This document shows positions 13,829 to 26,838 of a stretch of DNA of 64,000 nucleotides, one piece after another. The stretch lies in the NCBI RefSeq assembly GCF_021130785.1, contig NC_060209.1:19119501-19183500 (forward strand). Direction: 5' to 3'. The DNA is from Homalodisca vitripennis (lineage: Eukaryota; Arthropoda; Insecta; Hemiptera; Cicadellidae). Below the pieces are notes generated by a model. It ran no database searches, had not been told where the DNA came from, and was given only the letters and a program-made list of their open reading frames with translations. The translations under genes and the position numbers were made by a program. Numbering within the stretch: the first letter of the stretch is position 1; each line of letters starts with the position of its first letter.

Positions 13829-13902
13829 AAAAGGATAATATAATTTCGGACATTTGCTATCGTTATAACGATGGTAAAAATCCGGAATCCTGTTATCCTT
13901 TC
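13829..13902. repeat. 74 bp imperfect palindrome
   Basis: The two halves are reverse complements with a few mismatches, centred on ATCGTTATAACGAT at 13859-13872. The outer edges read AAAGGATAA and TTATCCTTT. The inner arms contain CGGACATTTGCTATCG and the complementary ATGGTAAAAATCCG. Such a sequence could fold into a long hairpin and looks like a miniature element or the end hairpin of a larger one. A similar half-arm is seen at about 8535-8560. Confidence 0.75.
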
Positions 13903-14799
13903 AAACCTTTCATCGTCAATAGCAAACTTTAAACAAAGATTCTGGTCACACACGATCTCTGTGTTACGGGTTTCTTAAAATGTTATGGCTCAGAAAAAAT
14001 GGCATGGTATATCTCTGTGTATTTTACTAGGACTTCAGAGACTTTAATCTGCTAGGAAAAAACTAACCTATACGAACACTGGCATTGGTTATTATAAGAG
14101 TTAGAGATTCTTAATATAAAATATATACTTATTTAACTACGAGTAATTTATTTGTAATAAATGTTACCCTGATTATCATAATCTCTACCATTGATTGAAA
14201 CGTGTTATACGATGATGCGTGGGTGGTTTTTAGCCGGGACTGTGTGCTTCGTGTCTTCTTACAGTGTCTAATAATAAAGGAAGCTGCAGTTTTTCTCGTT
14301 GTCTCCTCTGGGTGTGGAATATGTATACTTTACTTTTCTTAAAATCTGCTCTTCCTTTCCTATCAACCATTGAAGTAAGTCTTAGAACAGTCTAAACTTT
14401 GCTGAAACATAACTGTATTTACATTTAATTAAAATTTACCAGTTGTGCCCATGTGTGTCCCGTCCTTTCCCTCCATATATAATATCATAGAATATATAAA
14501 AGTTAAATATTGCTCTCTAACTATTATTAAAGTTTGGTAAATGAGATACCATTTAAATACAATAAAACATCCCCTAGTTTAGTAACTAAAAGGCCAACTA
14601 CGACCTTCCTGATCTACAGCTCTCTGACAATTTTCTTCCTCCAAAAACTAAGGAGGAAGAAAATCCCTTCTTAATTTCCTTAATTCCTCCTTATTGTACA
14701 TCTCTTCGAATTAATTATTGGTGGACACTGTAATATTTAATTGATTACAACACACGATTATGCACTGGGTGAGCTGAAGGATTTTGATCTCTGTAAGTT
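13903..14799. other. AT-rich spacer, no gene recognised
   Basis: Nothing recognised apart from a short imperfect inverted repeat around TTCTTCCTCC/GGAGGAAGAA at about 14633-14662. Confidence 0.5.
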
Positions 14800-15051
14800 G
14801 TCAATGGCGCAGTATAACGGGTACAACGGTTATCGCAAGATAACCAACCAGATCAAGCAACGCCGAGCGTGGCTGCTGCTTCGAGAGCTGACCACTGAGT
14901 GATCCTGTACTTGCGAACAGCCTGCCCTGTCATTGGTGGTGATTCGGAAGTCACCTTTAAGCCGTTGGTCCCCAGGTTAAGTGTAAGAGGGGGCTTCTTA
15001 TTCCTAACTTCGCGTAGTAAAATAAGACACCTTTACTTTTCTTTTTACTTT
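14800..15051 (+). mobile_element. 5S rRNA-derived SINE-like retroposon, copy 1
   Basis: The first ~110 bases resemble insect 5S rRNA recalled from general knowledge. CGGTTATCGCAAGATAACC corresponds to the 5S segment before its box A. CAAGCAACGCCGAGCGTGGC corresponds to box A, and GCTGCTTCGAGAGCTGACC to the intermediate element and box C. The body that follows is shared with the copy at 63473-63690, including GGAAGTCACCTTTAAGCCG and TTGGTCCCCAGGTTAAGTGT. Both end in a CTTTA/ACTTT-rich tail. Because both copies carry the same 5S-divergent bases, they belong to one established family rather than being two independent 5S pseudogenes. A 5S head on an unrelated body is the layout of SINE3-class elements. 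No coding capacity is evident. Confidence 0.65.
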
Positions 15052-18000
15052 ACGTAGCAGTTCAGAATATTCCGTAATTCAACGGTACCTGTCTACAGAC
15101 ATGTACTTCTAGTCCCAGCTGACTGTAGCTATGAGCCTATCGTGGACCCAAAAATACTGTCACAGTATCCTAGTTAATAACTCCTAATAAATCTAATGGT
15201 AATACGACAAATTAATAAAGTACAAAATGAAAATTACATTATTCCATCGGTTAGTTAATGTAAAATAAAAAAAAAATTCCGTTGTAGCTTCATAAGCTAA
15301 TAAGAAATTGTATTCAGAGTTTGTAGTGAACAGAGCAAAAGAAAAGAGGAGGTAATGCCGCCTGAGGTAACATTGTTGTGCCACACAAACCTCGTTAGTG
15401 TCTGCATGTCCTGAGCATTCCCCGTCTGTTAGTAATATCAGGTGTTTTCAAGTGCTCTTCCATATTCAAACTGAAGTTTCTTCTTACATTACAATAGGTT
15501 ACATTCTTTATTTGATCTGTATTTAATTGTGGTAATACATTTTTGCTAATATTATATTTTAATATTCTCTGTTTAATAATAGCTCCGTGTAAATAGATAA
15601 TTGAATGGTAATAAAGTAGTGAAATGTAAATAAAAAATATTATTTCATGAATAGATTTTTTAGTTATAAACTATTGCGTCAATAAGGAAAGTGCAAACAC
15701 TATTAGAATATTTAAAAAAATATTTTTCCAACCTAGTTTAAAATTTATTATAATAAATATCTATCACTGTAAAAGTCAACCTAAATTAGAAATAATTAAC
15801 TTTCAACCTCAAGAGCATGTCTGTTATGAGAAAATATAAATCTTACAGATTTCAAGGTCTTGTATATATTTATATAGTTATATTTATGCATATACATTTA
15901 TTTATTTTATTCATAGCAGTATTGAAGGATCTGACAGAATGAAATTAAAATACGCTTGTATGCAACTTGCCTATGTACTACCACGCAAAGCGTTTTTAGT
16001 GTATGCTACTTTCACTCTTTTATTAATTTTAATTGTAATTGTAGCATCTCTCGTAAAATAAGTTTACCTCTCCTCGTAGACAATACAGTGCAGTACTTAA
16101 TAACATCAACTGTATACATCAAAAAAATAGATTTATTTTCTCAAGGTCTCCTACTTATAAAACCGGAAAATAATATAAAATAAAGTTTCAGCTTAACGAG
16201 GACTAACAAAACAGGAGATTTAAAAGCAACCATGCAGTATTATAGTAAGTTATCTTTCCTAGTCAGCTTGTAACTTAAAATATTGAGATGAAAAGTAGAT
16301 GATGGATTGTTACAATAAGGAAAGCTGACGGGAGGTTATTAAATCCAAAAACGTCAGCGTCAAACTTTGACAAACAAATAATAATGCTCGCAATATGAAT
16401 TATGGATTTGTTTGAAAGCATTGCAACTCAAATCTGGAAATCTCCTGTAACTTCTGAATGATATGCAACATTCATGAATAGATTAGTATATTAATGTTTT
16501 CATATCCATGTGAAATCTGTATAGATTTATGATATTGAAATATCAATATATTGCATGGATGTGGTTTGTCTAGTATTTTGAATGAGTATTTGTTTATATG
16601 ATGTGCTATATTATATATTTATTTTTTTTATACCCAAGGATGGATGGATGAGTATTCCTCATTTTATATGGTCAGAAATGTTTTTAAAATAGTTATGCAT
16701 TGTAAGATATACATTTTAAAGCTATTTATCTTCGAAAGTAGCTTAATATATTAATTATAAAAATATTCTACTTCAGCATATTCAGGCCACCAAAAGTTGT
16801 TGATAAACGTAGTATTTCATGACTATTGATGTGTAGTATTTTATATGCTATGTGGTTTTGGTACTTTAGTATGAACAAATCTCTCCCCCACTACATATAA
16901 ACAACATAAACATGTATAAATTGTTAACTGTTTTAAAGTATGATTTGTAACTTTACAAACGAATTTCAATTCAGAGCAATAAAAGGCTTCAGGTATGGTA
17001 GTAATGTTTTTGGCACTGATAAGGGCTTTATAGAAATCAAGATGAAGAAGACTGTATCAAAATAACGCTACCCTCAACTTGGGAGAGTTATATACCCTAT
17101 AGTCTAACTTATAGCCTAAATTCAGTGCTGGAGGTTTTTCAAGAAACCCAAACTAATAGTTATTAGCTAGATTGTGAGGTGTAGTAATGTCTTCAACACT
17201 AGAGCTTAGTTCTTCGAAGGCCAGATCGGCGCGAGCCCTAAAGGGAAGGTAAAAATCAGACCTAACCTGAAGTAATGTGATAAACGGTTTCTGAGTTAGG
17301 ATCCAGAAGTATATATAGGAGGTGTTTATTGGGTATTTCAGTCTTTTTTTGTCCCACAGTACATGCTGGCCACATATGTGCATAATGCATTTTCCTGCCT
17401 CTCCTTCAAACATAAAAAACAACAAAAACGATTGTTTTCAGTACTTTCGTACAATACGCAGCACGTTAAAATTATATCGTCCTTGAATACATACATACAT
17501 ATATATTTACGAATAATTACGAACGTCTTGAAAAAGAATCCAAATTCAGACGTCGCACTCAGTTTATTAGTGAAGAGCAATCACAGAAGTTCTAGAGGTG
17601 TTCCTAGTTGTCAACGGTGTAAGATCCTAGGTCTCGTCTGATAAGTATGAGAATTTTAATTCAGTTTGTAACTATAAAAAAGTTGAGACACTAGATGATA
17701 TAACGCTATAAGACTAAAGCCTGTATCTGACTGTGATACAATGCAAACTCATGGACAAGTTTAAATCACTAGTAACTATGATTTAATTAGATAAATTAAT
17801 GATATTAGTATTACAAAAATTAAGGCCTGATCCTCATAATATTTGAGTAACTTCAGAAATACCTCTTCTTTATTTTAATTGATGACAATGAAGCATATAA
17901 ATCATATGTTTATAAATACCTTTTTCTCAGTACTTTATTAACGTATATTGTCAAATTTCAAGAAGAAGTAGATACAAAACATTAATATTCTACAAAAAGC

Positions 18001-19470
18001 TGAGGCATTCATTACTTTTTCTACGTACGGCATCTAACTCTCCAACTCTTGTTGTCAGGGAAGTAACGTCACTTTAATGGATATTTAGTGTGATGTTATA
18101 CCAAGAAATATATCCTATAATTGGAGGATTTGTCGCATCTTACGTAACTATGAAGCGACGATTCCCACTAAAATATTTATGTAAAGTATTAAAAGCAGTA
18201 AATTTCCTCACTCGGTAATATTTCTCACCTGTGAGGTGAGAGTTTTCCTAATCTTAACGATGTATTCGTTGAATTTAATATATGAATGTGCATTTAAATT
18301 TACTAAATATTTTGTATTGCACTAAATATAACGTACATTGTTTAATGTTTTAGTGAAAAGTTTTATTTGTATTTAGTATAAAAGAGCTTATTGGCCTTTG
18401 TTCAGCATTTTATAAACAATAATGATTGAGTTTCAATTCTGGAGTATAGCTATAAAATACTCAGGTAAAACTTTAGTAACTATTCTAAACACCAACCTCC
18501 ATAATCTCAAATATAAACATTTATGGCAGTAAATCATTGTTTTTATAATTATGGTAAAATATAAGAAGTATACTGTAGTTGTCATTAAAATGAAGCAATT
18601 TCTAATATGTGTTGCCAATGTAGACTAAATCTGTATTGTACTATTTATAGACTAAGGATAGGAGTAGCCTACACCACACAAAGGAAAATGTTTCATCGTT
18701 AGTCATTCAATGTGTAAACCTCACTAGTGACTTCGTCTTATCTTTTATTGCATCCTCATTTACTTTTAAAACACAACACTCTTACAATAAAAGTGTCCTT
18801 TCAGGAAATACAATCACCGCAATGTGTTAATACAAATATTCACGCAATATTTTAAGATTTTACCAGAATTTGTGTTCTTGATGAGATAAATAACACAGAC
18901 TTTCAAATAAAGAACAGACGGCTATTCAGATCAATCTGGCAGGGTTGCACACAAAGCATATAAGTACAACTGGACGGTTTACAACTTGATTACTCTGGTC
19001 TGAAGTTAATGTTGCTATTGCAGAAAGCGATTTGTTGTTCTGAAATGTTTACTCCGTCTTGTAGCTTCTGCGTCAACTCTGCTATAACAACGGAATTCAG
19101 TTAGACCACTTTACCGCCGATTGAATCGCCTCTCAGCAATGGCTTAACCTCCAACTTGAAAGTAATTAATTTATTTACGGTCAAGTACTTCTTATCCAAA
19201 CACTATTTTAATTTGGTTGTAAATTTCCCCAAATCAGAATTTAGCATACCGTCCAATTTACGAAGGTTTATTCACTAAATTCACTAAAAGGGATTGAATT
19301 TAACACTTATTAATTTTTGAATGGAAAGTGGAATACCAGGTTGATGACTTGCTAGTTTACTCTCTTTTCAGTCTTGAGTACTCTACCCATTCACATATCA
19401 ATATTGTCTCACATTTTTGGACTTTAGGCAAATGTTTACGGATATTTTGCAGTAAAGGCTATTTAGGTAG
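15052..19470. other. AT-rich spacer, no gene recognised
   Basis: No convincing coding region. The frames at 17153-17641 overlap on both strands and share no family motif. No tandem array, large inverted repeat or transposon end was seen. The region is consistent with intergenic or intronic DNA. Confidence 0.5.
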
Positions 19471-19560
19471 TAATCCTAATAATATTATAAATGCGAAAGT
19501 GCCTTTGTTTGTTTGTTTTCCTATCACACGTAAGCCATTCAACTTATTGTACTAAAATTA
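19471..19560 (+). repeat. Dispersed insect repeat fragment (ATAATATTATAAATGCGAAAG type)
   Basis: The words AATATTATAAATGCGAAAGT, a TTTGTTTG run, and TATCACACGTAAGCCATTCAAC appear in an order I know from very abundant dispersed repeats in insect genomes. A diverged relative is at 39393-39580. Which transposon class it belongs to cannot be told from this fragment. Confidence 0.5.
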
Positions 19561-22500
19561 TATATCTTTAGTATTTAAACTAATCACACAATTATGACAT
19601 AGAATAGCCTACTAATATATTCGTTTAGTAGTATTGTTCCTACTAATGCATTTGTTTTCTAGTATTTTTTTGAAGAAGAAATATAATTTGGTTTATTGGT
19701 GTATATTTTTTAACAAAATGATAAAGCTAAATATAGGGCCTGAATAGAAGAAATATTATTGATGAACAAGATAAATATTACAATAATCAGTTAATTTCCA
19801 TGAGGAAACAATGAAGAGAGCTATCTGGCAGACGGCCAAGTGATATTAAGGCACTTTACTGTAAATTACTATGGTATTATAACTGCTTCGCACCTTGGTT
19901 TAGCATTTCGCTAATCTCATTCTATATATGAGCAAAGTTAGAATTGACAATAAATTCAATGTTATCAAAAGATTTTCAAACTATATACATTATTTAAGTG
20001 AATATCGCATGAAACTTTCGTTTACTGAATTTTAGTTGTGTAAAAGCAGTTAAAACCTTAAAGTGATTAATTGGGGGGTAATAACCCAAGTGAGTTAGTT
20101 ATTGCCTTTGGTTGACATATCTGAGTGTATATTTGTAAATGAGTCAGACTGAGTCACTGGGGTTACGAGTGTTTACACAGTATAATAAAAATTCTCATAT
20201 TACCATTTTGATAATATTTGTAATATCCAGAACGTTTTGAGGGTCACTGTAATGATGGGGTGAAAGGTAACCAACCAAAATCATTTAACTGTGTAAAAAG
20301 TGTACCGTATGACGATAACACAGGGGGTGGTGAAATTCTGAGGTCGTAGTAATAAATACTAGAAATACAAAGTTTACTTATAAGTTCAGTTTAATTACGA
20401 AAACTTAAAAGCACCACTTTTGGATGGTAAAGGAAAAGTTATGTACTGCCACGTTGCTGCCAATTAGAATATAATAACTAAAAGTATATCTTCTAGGTGG
20501 GCCTAAAATATCCAATGTTCTATTGAATTATGCGTACGACGTTTTACTTTACAAAACAATAATATTTCACTTCCCTTCACAATAGGTAGACTCACAACCC
20601 GGGTATCGGCGTCTTGGCACGAGACATTGAAGCTGTAGTCTAAAAACGGTTATTTCTAGAAGAGGAGTAGACGTTGGGAAGTGGTAGCCATCTATTCAAA
20701 CAACACGTGAGGTACATCAGCTACGTAAACTCGCGGACAAAGCGCGCGAGGTCTGATCGGTTACGTAGTTGGGCTGCTACAAAGGGTTAGAAGAAAAAAA
20801 CATTCATACGCGTGCCAATTAGGTAGTTACTCCGCCCAATAATTTAGTTCCGGAACATTGGATGTAAAATAATATTATATTATACTGGCTGATTAGGTTG
20901 CGAAATTTACATTGTATGAAATTTAATTAACTAATTTACGGTACAAAAGGTAAATTCTTTACGGATCCAATGTTTCAATACTAACAGTTATTTTCACATT
21001 TTAAATAAAGTTTTATAAGATTCTTTTTGAAAGTAGCAAACCTCATTGTTGTATGTTACAAATGCTTTTACCGTGTTATCAACTCCAAATATTTGTCAAA
21101 CTATGGAATTTGGCTGAGCTTCATTGAAGCCTATCACTTACTTAGTAGACTGACACAATTTCTCTTTCGTCTGCCGGAGGTGTAAACGTTCTTTCTCTGC
21201 GATTGGCTGCCAGTCCTCGGGACATATCGAAACTGAAATTAGCTGAATTTTTTCATGCAATTTTAACAGAGCCTGTTAAACGATACGTGGTGGGGTGTAC
21301 TCGTAGATCGTAATATAAGAGATTTTCAGTAATAGATTAACCGATCTGCAAGTACTTATTTACATTTTTAATATAGAAGTTTTATTTTATCAGATTATAT
21401 TGCCCTAAGTCACTGACCCCTCGATTATTTCCCACGTTTTGCCTTCTTTATTAAATGCACGGTTGTTTCCTTCACATAGTGTGAAAATTAAACATGTTTA
21501 AACATGAAGTTAAATCATCTGTTTTGTGTCTTCCTTGAAATATAACTTTGATACAAAGTATTCATTTAGTCATTTGATGCAGACATGTCAGATTTTTCTG
21601 ACTTACGACAGGCAAACAATCCAAATTTTGGGCTTAATCTGTAGAAAAATGTATTCGTAAATATAGGTTAGTACTTGACCCGTTTCATATGTAATATAGA
21701 TATGGTCTGTTGTACTCACGAGTCCGGAAATTGGGTAGCGACTGAAATGACCCAGCCCTGTAACTGTGGGACTAGCGCAAACGCTCTCATTGTACTGTGA
21801 ATGTTGTGAGGATATCACCATTACTAGGAAAAGATATGTCTATGATCTCAGTATACTTAATAAAACTTTTTGGGGATTTGAATGGTTTACTTAACAGTTT
21901 ACGCTAACTTAAGAACAAATAAATGAGTCAGAACGTAAGAAACAGTTTTTTTCTTTTTCGATATTAATAAATAGCATTGTTATTCATACTGTATAAGAGA
22001 AATGAAATATGCTAGCATATAACCATAATCTACTAAAAAAAAGAATATGACATTTTATTATCGTGACAACACGGCTTAAGCAACGTTTAAGTGCTGAATG
22101 ATGTATAATCAATATACGGCTGTTAATCCATGAAACTGACGGTATCTTGGCAGCTTTCCGAACGTCAACTCCAACCTGTCGTTATATTCTCATGAATATC
22201 ACAGAACCAATCTAAAACGCATTAGTAATAATAGGGTTAGATCGCATAATGAGATAGTTCTTGCTCACTTCAATGAGTTGTTTGCAGCTTTATATAACTA
22301 ATATGAGCTGAATAAAGATATTACGTCTATATTACTTTCGAATGATTTTGTAATCTTTTTAACATGTTTTAATTAAGGAATACACGTGAAAACATCCATT
22401 GGAATTTAAAAGGCTGTCATAATAAATAATACCTTATTAAAATAATTAATTTTTGTTTCAATCTAATAATTAAATATTGCAAAATTATATTCTGTTCTGC

Positions 22501-22769
22501 TTTTTTCAAATTTAAAAACTTTTAAACCCCAAAAGTGTTCAAGGGTGTTTGGGGCGTATTACATTCGTGTCTCTGTTACTGTTTGGTACAGACTAGTACA
22601 AAATAAAATGCGACCCAATGGAGCGAAATGTATGTTATAGACGTATTGGACACATATTATGTTATTTATACTTACCTAATGTTTAGCCACTGTTTTGGAT
22701 GCACTGTAAAACCCTTTTAAAACGTTACATTAAACCATAACTTTTGTTAGAAACGTCGTAGAGATTGTT
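19561..22769. other. AT-rich spacer, GC-raised patches
   Basis: No named gene. The patch at about 20590-20800 is markedly less AT-rich, with CpG-containing words such as GCGCGCGAGG, and another lies at about 21160-21240. Neither has a long open frame or recognised repeat. They may be repeat fragments or a regulatory patch; I cannot decide. Confidence 0.45.
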
Positions 22770-23340
22770 TCTTAGTGTAATCGTTTTTTTATTGAAAAGT
22801 CCTTTAAAGTGACATATCACAAGATATAGGTTGCAATTTGAAAATTGAAAGTTACCTCCTTCTAACACCATTTGAAAAGGAGTTGGGATATTTTACCCTC
22901 CGAAAAATTCCCAAATTAATTTAATAAGTATGATGAAGGTTGTACGTCGATATCTCAATCTGTTTGGAATATATCCAGGCGTATCAAGTCTTAATGTACA
23001 CCTTAACAGGTAAGGGGTAATTGCCCATACATTTAGCTAAGATTGTCGTACAGATGTGTTATACATGTCATTGTGTTCATATTGAATAGACCTTTAAAAT
23101 GTCATGTCACAAGATAGGGGTTGCTGTTTGAAAATTTAAATTAATCTCCATCTACTCCCCTTTGCAAAGAGGTGGAGGAATGTTTCAATCCTCAAAATAA
23201 TTATAACAAAATATTCAAATTAGTATAGTTAAGATTGTAAATCGATAGATAAATGAGTTTGAAAAATATCAAGGCATAATACAGATTTTATTTACACCCT
23301 ATAAACACTTTTCCAAGTAAATATGTAAATTTCAAATTAG
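22770..23340. repeat. Diverged ~290 bp direct duplication
   Basis: CCTTTAAAGTGACATATCACAAGATA at 22801 is matched by CCTTTAAAATGTCATGTCAC at 23091. Further matches follow in the same order at the same offset: TTTGAAAATTGAAA versus TTTGAAAATTTAAA, CCTCCTTCTAACACC versus TCTCCATCTACTCCCC, TTGAAAAGGAG versus TTGCAAAGAGG. Similar purine/pyrimidine blocks occur as tandem units in other insect repeats. The two copies are clearly old. Confidence 0.65.
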
Positions 23341-24626
23341 ATTTGTTAACTATCAAATTTATTTATATATTCAATTTCCAATTGAAGTGTTTCATATCAA
23401 TTGGAAATTATAAAGTTATAAAGTGTAATATATTTCTTGCCATCGACATACAAACACATTTTAAAAAACTATTTACATTTTAATGTATGTTAATTCGGTA
23501 TCATTTCAAACGAATAACATACTGAGTATAGTGATTTGTTTTGAGAATTGCGTTTAGTAGTCTTATATTTTAAATTCTAGTTACAACTTGAAATGTTTAT
23601 ACATACGTAACTGGAGTGCAAAGGATGTGTATACATGTAAAATTAAACAAACTGCCTGGATGGTATAGTGGCACACAGTCATCCTAATGCCTAGTAGTTG
23701 GCACACCAAAATTTTACATAAAGTACTATAGCAATACGATATTTTAATGATTTTGTTAAATGGAAAATTCTTTTTATATTCATTATGTAACTAAAAATAA
23801 TTAAACATTTCAAAGAATTGTTCTTTTATTGCAGCAAAATTTATAATATACAGCTATGAAGTACATATTGTTAACTAAACATGGTTATTTCATAACGAAA
23901 CTGAACTATAATTATATGTGTAAAGTATAAATAGTCTAATTCACAATTTCATTACTGTCTGGAGTTTGTTCTTATCCGCCTTGACTTCAAAGTTCTCTTA
24001 ACCACTTCAAATAACACAACTTTAAACTTGCTACAAGGTTACAAGGTTATGAAACATCTAATCACAATCGAAAGGCCATTTCAATTTTACATAAAACGTC
24101 TTCAGGCATTATTTGCAGGCATTATCATGGTTTGTTTAAAGGGGACAAATGCAAAAATGTGCAACGGTTTCATTAAACCAAATTGGTTATTAAACCATGA
24201 CCTGTAAAAAGTGTTAAAATATACGATATACTTACTTTATCGAATAAATTTTCTATATTAATTGAAGATTAAATTAATTTACATGATACGTTAAACTGTG
24301 TACGTTAGCTATGGGTTTTAGTTAATCGTGCGTGTCACCTAGTACCATGATAATTATTATAACATTTTATAATATAGAATAAAAAAAAATCAATACATTC
24401 AAATTAAAAATTATTGTAGGCGTCTAATTTATAAATTTAGTCAGATAGCCTATTACCTTGAATTTTGAAGTAAGATTCAAGATCATTATTCGTAAATGCA
24501 AAATACATTTTTACATTACACGTCAAATACTAAAATCTATATCTAACCTAACAAATCTTTTACACAGTGAAAACATTTACCAAGAAAGTGTGTCTTTAGT
24601 TTATATTTAAATAAACGTAGATTTTG
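23341..24626. other. AT-rich spacer with a possible Pol III A-box-like word
   Basis: At about 23656-23680, GGATGGTATAGTGGCACAC matches the tRNA A-box pattern (TGGTATAGTGG), but no good B box lies at the expected distance, so no tRNA or SINE is called. The remainder is anonymous. Confidence 0.4.
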
Positions 24627-24985
24627 CTACTGTTTAATTTTCAGTGGCAATGCATTGAAAGCTTTTGCATCAAATGTGCTGGTACTATGTGCAGCCACAG
24701 ATATCAGCTCTCTTGATCTGGTCGGATACTGATGGTAGTATCAATTGCTTAAAAAAACTTTGGATTGCCCTTAACAAAAGAGCATACCCCACCAGACCCG
24801 CCGGAGTAAGTATTTTTAATTCACCGAAAAGAGGTTTACAAGTCTCCTACGTCCTGAGATGATTCGCAAACACCATTTCTGGAGGACAAATACTCTATTG
24901 AAATTTACCACGCTGAATGGACCCCAGAACATAAACCCGTACCTCAAAATCGATTGAACGTTAGAAAAATATACTGTTTCCAATC
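24627..24985 (-). pseudogene. LINE (non-LTR retrotransposon) ORF2 C-terminal remnant
   Basis: On the minus strand the sequence encodes LRYGFMFWG followed by RVFVLQKWCLRIISG. This matches the pattern 'LxYGxxFWG...RVFxLQKRxLRIIxG' found downstream of the reverse transcriptase core in Jockey/CR1-like LINEs. After a frame disruption and an apparently shortened middle, TRSRELISVAAHSTSTFDAK and FNALPLKIKQ end at a TAG at 24627-24629, again typical of the LINE C-terminus. Stops interrupt the frame, so it is a dead fragment, 5'-truncated. Motif identity is from memory of the family; the exact clade is uncertain. Confidence 0.7.
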
Positions 24986-25169
24986 CAAGATATTACAAAT
25001 ACATCACAGGAAAACAATTTTAAATCTGAGCTACATGATGTAAGTGATGATTAATTTACTAACTTAAAATTTGTAGGCTAACCAAACGTAAAGTTACGTT
25101 AGTTTTAAAGTTACTCCAACCAATATTTCACTTTAAATATAGTCTAGATTGGGGTTTACCTGTCTTCCA

Positions 25170-25171
<2 letters not shown>

Positions 25172-25226
<55 letters not shown>
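25172..25226. repeat. 55-base T homopolymer
   Basis: An uninterrupted run of T from 25172 to 25226. Read on the minus strand it would be a poly-A tail, so it could mark the 3' end of a retroposed sequence lying at 25227 and beyond. No source gene or target duplication was identified. Such runs also collect assembly errors. Confidence 0.9.
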
Positions 25227-25232
<6 letters not shown>

Positions 25233-26838
25233 TGATTTTAGGGGAGATACTCAAATGACAACAAACCTTACTTGATTAGTTTATAAATATATAAACTAAT
25301 GAGCAAGGGATTTCCTTTCAGTAAAGAGAAGAAAAGGTTTCGGAGCAAAGAGTTCTCTGGTTTAAAACTACTTTCTCTCATTACGTACAGAGGAAGATTC
25401 CCAACAGAGCAATCGAGGGAGCGTAAACCACGGCTGATATTCCGCAACGATTCTTAAGAGGAAGAGACGAAAATGAGTGCGAAGAGTACATCAAAGTGCA
25501 AACTCCTACTCATACCCGACATTGGGGATGTAAACTATGGTTATTGCTGTAGATTGTTTTATTTAATCATTCTTATAATGTTTTTACTATAAAATAGTTC
25601 ATTTGCACAGAAAATGTATTTGTTATATTGTTTTCTAGATTTCAAAATTTTAATTTACAATGAAGTAATTATGCTCCAAACTATCAAATAAAACTGATAA
25701 AGTTGCACATTAAAATTGAATAAAGTTAATGTTGAGATGAAACGTGCACTCAGTTGCTTTACATCTCAAAAGTGAATATGGCTTTTGTCAGCAGAGAACA
25801 TCCAGTTTTGCTTACAAAGGAACTTTGACAAGTCAATTATTGGAAGTGCGTGCAACTTTCACTGTCGTTATATCTTCAGAGTCCGTATTTTTTTGTAAAA
25901 TATTTCCTTGTGAATATTGAAAAGGACAATAATGAATATTATTCCTTTTTTTTGCAGCTTACAGAAAGCTTTCACCACCCCCGCTGTATTCTTGTAAGTA
26001 GTTAAGACTTCACTGAATTATTACCTTTACTAAATTATTACCCTTTCTCTGCCCTAAAGATATCGTTCTTTGAATCTTCTTAAATTTTTATTATTGCAGC
26101 CTTTGAAAAATGTTCGTCACTACAGATGAATCACTATATTTATTACTTAGTATTACAATAGCAAACGTTTTACTCAGCATGTATTCATATTCGAGTAGTT
26201 GCACCATCCTGACCGTGTGTGTTATCAGCTGTGTGACACTCACAGTATACTGCCAAGTAAACAGTTAAAATATTTATTGCAATTTCAGGTTCTAAGAATA
26301 TAATCCAAAACTGGGAGTGATGGATCGTTAATAAAGAATAATTGTTGTCAATAATTTATTCCATTTAAATCATGATGGAATTAAGTAACTTTTTTCAGCC
26401 TGTCTATAGTATTTTATTCTTCTTCTTCATATTATCTCTATCAAGTTCAAACTCTGAGATAGATAAATATAGTTAAAATATTAATGTTAATACAAAGATA
26501 TGGTATATAATTTTTATACTAAAATAAGTGTAATTGATATTAGTTTCTAATTGAAACTTATTTTATAGCTATTGCAATTTTGTTTTAAAAATAATATAAC
26601 CAATGAATATTTATAGGTATGTGATTTTAAAATTTATAATACAACAAGGGAATACCAATAATCTCAACAATAATAATATGTAGTCATTTATTGAAAGATT
26701 TCAATGACATATAATATGTACATGAATTTTACATGGTAATATCATATTTCGCACTCTACGCACAATACTCATACCTGGAGTTCTCTTTTTATAATTTCCA
26801 ATCCAGACCTTCATTATATCATGTTGTAAATTTCATTC
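25227..26838. other. AT-rich spacer, no gene recognised
   Basis: If the preceding T run is a poly-A tail, the retroposon body would be here on the minus strand. I could not recognise any coding motif in it. Nothing else was seen. Confidence 0.45.

Noticed and set aside
23648..23710. tRNA gene or SINE suggested by TGGTATAGTGG
   Set aside because: Only an A-box-like word is present. No B box at proper distance and no cloverleaf pairing.
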